Assembly: GCF_020829685.1 (NCBI RefSeq)
Contig: NZ_JAIVFR010000290.1
Coordinates: 1-7,577, forward strand
Source of the DNA: Nostoc sp. CHAB 5715
GTDB taxonomy: Bacteria; Cyanobacteriota; Cyanobacteriia; Cyanobacteriales; Nostocaceae
Length of the DNA: 7,577 nt
Direction of reading: 5' to 3'
Numbering within the stretch: position 1 is the first letter of the stretch; the number at the start of each line of letters is the position of its first letter. Below are positions 1 through 4,517 of the stretch, one piece after another. The notes beneath the pieces are model-generated. The model had not been told where the DNA came from. It did not search any database and saw only the letters and a program-made list of their open reading frames with translations. The position numbers were made by a program, and so were the translations under genes.

Positions 1-18
1 CACGTCCGGTTAAACAGT

Positions 19-96
19 TGTCATTGCGAACGGAGTGAAGCAATCGCTCCAGACGTTGTGATTGCTTCGTTTCACTTCGTTCCACTCGCAATGACA
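19..96. repeat. Small palindromic dispersed repeat, copy 1
   Basis: Imperfect inverted repeat. The left arm (19-45) starts TGTCATTGCGA and ends GAAGCAATC; the right arm (60-96) starts GATTGCTTCG and ends CGCAATGACA. The right arm is 10 nt longer because TTCG-containing sequence is duplicated near 71-80. The same termini and the same inner GAAGCAATC/GATTGCTTC pair recur at 2045-2153, so this is a family present at least twice in the window. It can fold into a long hairpin upstream of the vapB-like gene. It encodes no protein, and I see no clear target duplication next to it. I recall similar TGTCATTGCG...CGCAATGACA palindromes from many bacterial genomes, but cannot name a family. Confidence 0.8.
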
Positions 97-155
97 TATC
101 ACAAGTAATTTATCGGACATGATATAAGCTGTTGACAAAAGTTAAGGTTAGGAAA

Positions 156-392
156 ATGGAGAAAGCAGTAAAGTTAGAAGAAGCTCTTGAATTAGTAAAG
201 CAGCTTTCACTAGTAGATAAGGTACGTTTGATTGAGCAAGTCGCACCTCAAATTGAAAAAGAGTTGACAATGATTCAGCCGAAACCGCGAAAGCCTTTGA
301 GAGGGTTGTGGCGAGGAAGCAATATCAGTGAGTCAGACATTTCAGAAATTAGAGAGCAAATGTGGGCAAACTTCCCTCGAGAGGATGTTTGA
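156..392 (+). CDS. VapB-like antitoxin of a PIN-toxin module (toxin broken)
   Basis: Small acidic/basic protein of 78 residues. Its N-terminal helix-rich part (KLEEALELVKQLSLVDKVRL) is followed by a basic PKPRKPLRGLWRG stretch and the C-terminal tail EIREQMWANFPREDV. This layout matches cyanobacterial antitoxins encoded just before PIN-domain (VapC) toxins. In the family, the N-terminal half dimerises and the C-terminal tail wraps the toxin. The start was placed at ATG 156 rather than the in-frame TTG at 132, because homologues as I recall them begin near MEKAVKLEEAL and AAGG at 144-147 is a plausible ribosome binding site. The stop TGA shares its A with the ATG of the toxin gene (TGATG at 390-394), so the two were translationally coupled. 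The toxin is truncated, so this is now an orphan antitoxin. Family assignment is by recognition, not search. Confidence 0.75.
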   Translation: MEKAVKLEEALELVKQLSLVDKVRLIEQVAPQIEKELTMIQPKPRKPLRGLWRGSNISESDISEIREQMWANFPREDV

Positions 393-496
393 TGTCTAAT
401 TTAGTAACGGATACCCATGCTCTGATTTGGTATTTAGAAGATAGTTCGCGTCTTAGTCCTGCTGCTAACCAGGCTTTTGATTTATTGCCAATCTAA
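392..496 (+). pseudogene. VapC/PIN-domain toxin, N-terminal fragment
   Basis: Open frame of 34 codons overlapping the vapB-like stop by one base. It reads MSNLVTDTHALIWYLEDSSR followed by LSPAANQAFD and then LLPI-stop. The TDTHALIWYLE segment is the first strand of a PIN-domain nuclease and carries its first catalytic Asp (D7). Full toxins are about 125-140 residues; the remaining acidic residues of the Mg2+-binding site are absent here. Family-like sequence stops at about base 481, and base 482 is already the end of the stop codon of the minus-strand methyltransferase gene. The fragment therefore looks like the left half of a gene cut by a rearrangement. A 34-residue peptide cannot form the PIN fold, so no RNase activity is expected. 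Confidence 0.75.
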
Positions 497-1390
497 AACG
501 AGTCGTGTCCAACGTTTAACGATAACGAATTCATCAGCAGTTTTTATGTAATCAGTGTCTTGCGGATAAACCCTAATTCGCAATCCCTTAAGGGAAGAAC
601 GCCTAAATTTTATCAGATTATATAACTTTAATTGTAGTTGTATTGGCAACGGTAATAATAAAATATTTTCAACTTGCATAAGCAATTTATTCAAATGAAT
701 AGAGATGGTATCCTCAGCCTCTTGAGGTTCAGCAAAAGCACCACGAAGTTTCATAAAACCACAATTACTGGTTGAGATACTTACCAGATAGCTATCAGCA
801 GATTCAAAAGCCACTGTAATTTGCACATTGTCTTTGAGGGTTAAAGGTAAAACAAGTCGTCCTTGAGGTTTTAATTGCTCTTGCCAAGCGATCGCAATAT
901 CCCAAGCTGCTACTGTGAGGATAATGCGATCGTATGGTGCCGCGCTAGGATAACCAAATCCGCCATCAGTGCAGACTACTTTCACTTGCTCAAAACCAGC
1001 TTTTGCTAAATGCTGACGTGCATCTTCCACAATGTCTTCATCAATATCAATCGCGATTACTTGACCAGTTTCACCGACAATATGAGCCATCAGTGCAGCA
1101 TTATAACCAGTTCCTGCACCAATTTCCAACACGCGATCGCCTGGTTGCAGGTCAAGTTGTTCTAACATAATTGCCATGACAGCAGGCTGCGATGAAGAAC
1201 TTACAGCCTGACCATCCAAACGCTTAGTAACAATTGCTTCATCTTTATAGACCTTTTTCAATGGGACATCTGGTAAAAAAAGGTGGCGTGGGACAGCACG
1301 GAAAGCAGTTTCAACACGCGGAGTGCGGATAAGTCCCTGCTGTTTGAGCCGCTCGACTAGCGATTGATGTAGTGCAGATATGTTACTCAT
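482..1390 (-). CDS. Protein-L-isoaspartate O-methyltransferase-like SAM methyltransferase
   Basis: Predicted protein of 302 residues, in the PCMT/PIMT family, which methylates isoaspartyl residues with S-adenosylmethionine. Visible landmarks are an N-terminal helix with AVPRHLFLP (residues 33-41), the active-site-like SSSSQP (65-70; the usual enzyme has ISQP), SAM motif I VLEIGAGTGYNAA (87-99), acidic post-I IAIDID (112-117), motif II region DGGFGYPSAAPYDRIIL (142-158) and LKPQGRLVLPL (173-183). Ordinary PIMT is about 210 residues. Here roughly 100 extra C-terminal residues follow, beginning with a CGFMKLRG motif near 210-217; I recall this tail from extended PIMT-like enzymes, some acting on other peptides. 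ATG 1390 was preferred over TTG at 1399; no strong ribosome binding site precedes either. The gene is flanked by two toxin relics and runs opposite to both. Substrate is unproven; the fold assignment is firm. Confidence 0.85.
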   Translation of the reverse strand: MSNISALHQSLVERLKQQGLIRTPRVETAFRAVPRHLFLPDVPLKKVYKDEAIVTKRLDGQAVSSSSQPAVMAIMLEQLDLQPGDRVLEIGAGTGYNAALMAHIVGETGQVIAIDIDEDIVEDARQHLAKAGFEQVKVVCTDGGFGYPSAAPYDRIILTVAAWDIAIAWQEQLKPQGRLVLPLTLKDNVQITVAFESADSYLVSISTSNCGFMKLRGAFAEPQEAEDTISIHLNKLLMQVENILLLPLPIQLQLKLYNLIKFRRSSLKGLRIRVYPQDTDYIKTADEFVIVKRWTRLVLDWQ

Positions 1391-1547
1391 GATTATCAAG
1401 CTAACAGTTTATCAACAGAAATGTCAAGGTAATAAATACCGCTTAATTGCTAGTATTAACTATGAAAAGCAGGTCATCTATATAAAATATGTCTTAACTC
1501 ATGCCGAATATGACAAAGACTCCTGGAAAAATGACCCTTACTTTTAA
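1389..1547 (+). pseudogene. HigB-type toxin, C-terminal fragment
   Basis: A frame of 52 codons, open but without a proper gene start, ending at TAA 1545-1547. It contains GNKYRLIASINYEKQVIYIK (residues 14-33) followed by YVLTHAEYDKDSWKND. This is the characteristic C-terminal half of HigB (RelE-fold mRNA interferase) toxins: GNKYRLI strand, final strands, then THAEYDK. Full toxins are roughly 95-110 residues, so about half is missing. Upstream in this frame a TGA at 1365-1367 closes it, and the sequence there is already the 5' end of the methyltransferase gene on the other strand. Its 3' end overlaps the higA-like start (ATG 1531 lies inside the codons for WKND), as expected of a higBA operon. 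The fragment now fills the whole divergent promoter region between the methyltransferase gene and higA. Confidence 0.75.
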
Positions 1548-1935
1548 CTCAGACATTTACAGCCAATTGCTGTCTCAACATCAACCTCGGATTATCAAGA
1601 CAGAAGAGGAAAACGAGAAGTTTTTAGAAACTGTTGAAGAACTGCTTTCTCGTTCTCATCTGACTCCTGAAGAAGATGCTTTGTTGGAATTATTGGTAAA
1701 ACTGATTGAGGATTTTGAAGATAAGCACTATCAGCTTAATGTTTCAACACCTTGCTCAAGACTCTTGCATTTGATGGAAGCTAAGAGTTTGGAACAAGCT
1801 GATTTGCTAGAAATTCTTGGTTCGAGCGAGATTGTTGCTAAAGTAATTAATGGCGAGTTAGAAATGACGAAAGAACAAGCTAAGGCTTTGGGAAAGTTTT
1901 TTGACGTTGATGCAAGTTTGTTTATTTTAGAATAA
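1531..1935 (+). CDS. higA: HigA-type antitoxin with HTH domain
   Basis: Protein of 134 residues with the two-part layout of HigA antitoxins (COG5499-like). The N-terminal acidic helical region IIKTEEENEKFLETVEELLS and TPEEDALLELLVKLIEDFED covers about residues 21-64. A helix-turn-helix follows in SRLLHLMEAKSLEQADLLEILGSSEIVAKVINGELEMTKEQAKAL (about 76-120), closing with FFDVDASLF. In the family the HTH binds the operon promoter and the protein neutralises HigB. ATG 1531 was chosen because homologues, as I recall them, begin MTLTFNS and because it overlaps the higB end by 17 nt; in-frame ATGs at 1501 and 1510 would add up to 10 residues. Only the C-terminal half of the partner toxin remains just upstream, so this is an orphan antitoxin or a free-standing regulator. 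Confidence 0.8.
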   Translation: MTLTFNSDIYSQLLSQHQPRIIKTEEENEKFLETVEELLSRSHLTPEEDALLELLVKLIEDFEDKHYQLNVSTPCSRLLHLMEAKSLEQADLLEILGSSEIVAKVINGELEMTKEQAKALGKFFDVDASLFILE

Positions 1936-1949
1936 GCGATCGCTTTTTT
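1934..1949 (+). terminator. Possible terminator built on a HIP1 site
   Basis: The palindrome AAGCGATCGCTT begins at the second base of the higA stop codon and runs into six T residues. As RNA it gives only a 4-bp stem (AAGC/GCTT) with a GAUC loop before the U run, so it is a weak intrinsic terminator at best. The core is a HIP1 octamer, which is common here for unrelated reasons. Confidence 0.25.
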
Positions 1950-2044
1950 GTAGAGATAACTAAACATTGTAATAATTAGCAGCAGGTCGTGTTAAAAAGA
2001 GGCGCGATCGCTATTTTAAGAAGGGAGCATCCCACTTTTTTACA

Positions 2045-2153
2045 TGTCATTGCGTTCGCGTAGCGTCTCGAAGAGAGGAACGAAGCAATCGCAAAATTCT
2101 TCAGGTCAAAACGAGTCCATGAGATTGCTTCGTCGTTCCTCCTCGCAATGACA
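2045..2153. repeat. Small palindromic dispersed repeat, copy 2
   Basis: Same family as the repeat at 19-96. The left arm (2045-2090) starts TGTCATTGCG and ends GAAGCAATC; the right arm (2123-2153) starts GATTGCTTCG and ends CGCAATGACA. The left arm is longer because about 20 nt have been inserted after TGTCATTGCG. The two arms enclose a 32-nt centre. It lies wholly inside the MITE-like element. The open frame that crosses it on the minus strand is a by-product of the repeat and not a gene. Confidence 0.8.
2055..2075. repeat. Very small dispersed repeat nested in a palindrome arm
   Basis: Between TGCG (2054) and AGGAACG (2076) the left arm has 21 nt, including CGCGTAGCGTCTCGAAG, whereas the matching place in the right arm has only 3 nt. 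The CGCGTAGCGTCTCG core is one I recall as highly repeated in Nostoc-type genomes; small dispersed repeats of about 20-25 nt have been described there. That this is an insertion and not a deletion in the other arm is supported by copy 1 (19-96), whose arms also lack it. Confidence 0.6.
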
Positions 2154-2204
2154 GTTATTCTCAAGAGCAAAATAAAAACTGGGATGCACCCTTTTAAGAA
2201 GGAT

Positions 2205-2222
2205 AAAAAATAGGTTTTTTTT
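2205..2222 (-). terminator. Weak A/T hairpin downstream of the parA-like gene
   Basis: Six A, TAGG, then eight T on the plus strand. Read on the minus strand it is eight A, CCTA and six T, 15-33 nt past the parA-like stop. It can fold as a 6-bp A/T-only hairpin ending in T, which is marginal for termination. The larger MITE palindrome just beyond may be the real stop. Confidence 0.2.
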
Positions 2223-2237
2223 AAATAAATGTAATTA

Positions 2238-3290
2238 TTAAATTTCCAATTGTGTTTGTTCTGCTATCTTATGAGCTAATTTCTTAAAATCCTCATAAAC
2301 ATTTTTCACTGCTTTAGTATGAGCGCCAATAGCACCATCAGCAGGTTTTAAGTGGAACATAGGTTTATGAACTTCTTGAGCCATTGTCATCAGGCTGTGG
2401 TAGCTTTTAATTAATCCTAAACAGTTTGGATCATTTTCTATAGAGATTTGATGTTCACTACGCTGATTTAAAATTACTTCTCGATAAGTATTTTGAATTT
2501 CAAATATTGCTCTATTATATACTTTTGCTGGACGGTCTAATCGCATTGGCATCTGCCAAACAACGTAACCAATAGGTTGTATATCACCACTTGGTAACGA
2601 CAAATTTGTAGTATGGTTTTTACTTAATATATACTTCCAATCATTTTTCCAAGATTGCAAAATATAACCAAGGCTGCGTAAACCTACCAAGGAAGCGTAA
2701 TCTTCTAATGCAAGTGGTATTACCAAATAATCTGCTGCGATTAATGCTGCACGATTGATTGCTCCTAAACTTGGACTTAAATCCATCAATATTACATTTG
2801 CTTTATGATTAACGGCTGTTTCTTGCAGAATTCTCCAAAAAGCAGAAGTTACCTGCAAAGCTCTTTTTTGACCACCTCCACCAAGACAATTAGTCCATTG
2901 TGCTGAAAGCTCATCTTCAAAACTAGAAAGCATTATATCTCCAGGGAAAAGAGCTAATTTTCCTAATTCTGTAGAAAAAGATAATGAAGTTAAATCTTCT
3001 GATAAGTGATTTTCTTGGATATATTCTAAATGTGGATTATCAATATCACCAATACCTGTTAAGAGGGGTTTCACACAATCAAAAATAGTATCTATTTTAC
3101 CTTCGTTTAAGGAAAATAATTCTAAGCGTTCCTCATCTAAGAAAGTAGCAGTGAGATTAGCTTGGGGGTCTAGATCAGCCGCAACTACCCGCAGCCCTAA
3201 ATCTTGATACATCCATGCTAAATGATAAACTAGAGTAGTTTTACCGACACCTCCCTTAGTATTAAAGAAAGCTATAATCTTTGCACTCAT
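2238..3290 (-). CDS. ParA-like deviant Walker ATPase
   Basis: Protein of 350 residues of the ParA/Soj/MinD type. Deviant Walker A KGGVGKTT (residues 12-19) has the signature lysine K12 and K17. The A' segment VVAADLDPQANLT is at 35-47, a GDIMLSSFEDEL segment at 117-128, and Walker B ILMDLSPSLG at 167-176, followed by AADYLVIPL. These proteins dimerise on ATP and usually bind DNA or a membrane surface to position cargo. It is longer than chromosomal Soj (about 250-260), with an extra stretch between A' and Walker B (about 60-115) and an extended C-terminal part. The start overlaps the upstream AlbA_2 gene by ATGA, and AGGA at 3298-3301 gives a ribosome binding site 7 nt away. No ParB gene or parS-like site is seen next to it, so plasmid or chromosome partition is not the obvious job; a role with its upstream neighbour is more likely (inference). 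The gene looks AT-rich and has no HIP1 site. Confidence 0.85.
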   Translation of the reverse strand: MSAKIIAFFNTKGGVGKTTLVYHLAWMYQDLGLRVVAADLDPQANLTATFLDEERLELFSLNEGKIDTIFDCVKPLLTGIGDIDNPHLEYIQENHLSEDLTSLSFSTELGKLALFPGDIMLSSFEDELSAQWTNCLGGGGQKRALQVTSAFWRILQETAVNHKANVILMDLSPSLGAINRAALIAADYLVIPLALEDYASLVGLRSLGYILQSWKNDWKYILSKNHTTNLSLPSGDIQPIGYVVWQMPMRLDRPAKVYNRAIFEIQNTYREVILNQRSEHQISIENDPNCLGLIKSYHSLMTMAQEVHKPMFHLKPADGAIGAHTKAVKNVYEDFKKLAHKIAEQTQLEI

Positions 3291-4480
3291 AGTTTTTTCC
3301 TAAGCGTGACCAACAAATGGGCATCTTCCACAGTAAATTCTAGAGGTGGATTACCATTTTTTTGAAGTTGCTGGCGAGCTAGTTGAATTCCTATACCAAA
3401 TCTCTGAACATAGCCAAGATTTTTCATCGCTTCGGCAAGGTGAGGATTTCGATAATCTGTTATACCTGCTTTTCCAAAGTTTTGCCGATTTACTTGCCCA
3501 AAAGGCCCGCCGGGATTTTGAATTTCGATTCGGTCATTAAACCATGTGATTCTTACTGGGGCATTTGTCCCTTCATAAGTGCGATGCATAACTGCATTTC
3601 TTCCTAATTGTTGCAAGGCAACTATTGGATAATCAGGTTGTCGCAATTCTATTGGTTGAGCAGTAATGTCTGTTGCTACTGAAATATGAACTTGAAAAGT
3701 TTCGTCCAGCATCCGCAACAAATCTGGAAGCGGGCCGCCAATTTCTTTTTGGTCTTTAATAGGATCTGTTAACTCGATACCATCAATGCGAAGAAATTGA
3801 ACATAGGCACTGGGAACGAATTGTCTAGGATCGTTACCCACAACTAGCACGCCCAAGATAGTTGGTTTAGGCAACGGATCAACTGTTGCAAAACGCATTG
3901 ATTGAAGTTGTTGTTCAACAGTACGTTGATTTTCTTGAAGAATATCGTTTGCTAAGGCAGAAGGCAAATAAACTCGACGAAAAATTTCTAAATCGAGGTC
4001 ATCTAAACTGGCTGATGATAGGGATCGTAAATCGAAAGGTAAGTCTTTTGAGCGTCTTTTTTCAGCTAAACGACGTTCTTCTTCTGCTGTAGCAGTAGCT
4101 CGACGGGGGCCAACTCTGATCCAAACACGTCCATTAAAGCGCACAGGTGGAGCATCTGATGGTTCTACAATCACTACAGCTAGTTCACAACCACCAATAC
4201 TTCGCTTTTGAACAATCATTGTCGGAAAAGGTAAAATGTTCCCATCAGACCGCATAGCTGAGAGTGTAAGCAAAAGCCTATCATCTATGGGAAGGTTTGC
4301 ACAAATGCCATTATCATGAACCCCAATAAATAAAACTCCTGCTTTTTGGTGGTTAGGCAAGTCATTAGCAAATGCACAAATTGCCTCACAAAGCTTACCT
4401 TTGTCAGATATCGAAGCCTTACGTTCTACCCGATCTGATTCCAGGTCGTTCAGGAGAATTTCTAACTCCCGATCATTCAT
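3287..4480 (-). CDS. AlbA_2/Schlafen-like protein with C-terminal GHKL ATPase-like domain
   Basis: Protein of 397 residues with the COG2865-type layout. The N-terminal AlbA_2 (Schlafen core) domain spans about 1-125, with LESDRVERKA, ICAFAND and VLFIGVHDNG. A linker rich in charged residues, including RRATATAEEERRLAEKRR (126-143), follows. The C-terminal HATPase-like domain, about 280-397, has RNAVMHRTYEG, RIEIQNPGGPFG, RNPHLAEAMKNLGYVQR and FGIGI. E14, E19 and D56 are spaced (5 and 37 residues) like the three acidic residues of the nuclease site in vertebrate Schlafens, with K21 also present. In the ATPase N-box, the Glu normally four residues before N295 is Gln (Q291). Family members are called transcriptional regulators or DNA-binding proteins, and Schlafen-type domains recur in phage defence. 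A very good ribosome binding site precedes the ATG. Its stop overlaps the ParA-like gene by 4 nt, so the pair is one operon, possibly with uvrA. Function is unproven. Confidence 0.85.
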   Translation of the reverse strand: MNDRELEILLNDLESDRVERKASISDKGKLCEAICAFANDLPNHQKAGVLFIGVHDNGICANLPIDDRLLLTLSAMRSDGNILPFPTMIVQKRSIGGCELAVVIVEPSDAPPVRFNGRVWIRVGPRRATATAEEERRLAEKRRSKDLPFDLRSLSSASLDDLDLEIFRRVYLPSALANDILQENQRTVEQQLQSMRFATVDPLPKPTILGVLVVGNDPRQFVPSAYVQFLRIDGIELTDPIKDQKEIGGPLPDLLRMLDETFQVHISVATDITAQPIELRQPDYPIVALQQLGRNAVMHRTYEGTNAPVRITWFNDRIEIQNPGGPFGQVNRQNFGKAGITDYRNPHLAEAMKNLGYVQRFGIGIQLARQQLQKNGNPPLEFTVEDAHLLVTLRKKL

Positions 4481-4487
4481 TGAGCTT

Positions 4488-4493
4488 CTCCTT
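4488..4493 (-). promoter_or_regulatory. Strong Shine-Dalgarno site of the AlbA_2 gene
   Basis: AAGGAG on the minus strand, 7 nt before ATG 4480. It is the best ribosome binding site in the window and fixes the start. It lies in the 37-nt gap after uvrA, which suggests efficient translation from a shared transcript. The surrounding CCTTTTAAAGG is nearly palindromic but too tight to fold over the site. Confidence 0.75.
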
Positions 4494-4517
4494 TTAAAGG
4501 CCCATCAGCTTGTCTAT

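Larger units (their letters stand above)
2014..2200. mobile_element. MITE-like element with terminal inverted repeats and 9-bp direct repeats
   Basis: The element proper is 2023-2191 (169 bp). Its left end reads GGGAGCATCCCACTTTTT and the complement of its right end reads GGGTGCATCCCAGTTTTT, differing at two positions with one extra T on the left further in. The 9-mer TTTTAAGAA lies immediately outside both ends (2014-2022 and 2192-2200), as expected of a target-site duplication. No transposase is encoded, so mobility would depend on a full element elsewhere; I cannot name it. Inside is a second, older-looking palindrome (2045-2153). The element lies between the convergent higA and parA-like genes and could act as a two-way transcription stop. 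Confidence 0.65.

Noticed and set aside
132..160. TTGACA at 132-137 as a -35 box for the vapB-like gene
   Set aside because: A matching -10 would fall on the start codon at 156-158, so a usable promoter there is not possible.
1731..1967. Minus-strand open frame of 78 codons
   Set aside because: It is antisense to higA, has no ribosome binding site, and shows no protein-like pattern.
1976..2170. Minus-strand open frame of 64 codons
   Set aside because: It is a translation of the MITE and palindromic repeat; repeats of this family often stay open by chance.
4489..4500. CCTTTTAAAGG as a hairpin hiding the AlbA_2 ribosome binding site
   Set aside because: The two halves are separated by a single base, so no loop can form in RNA.
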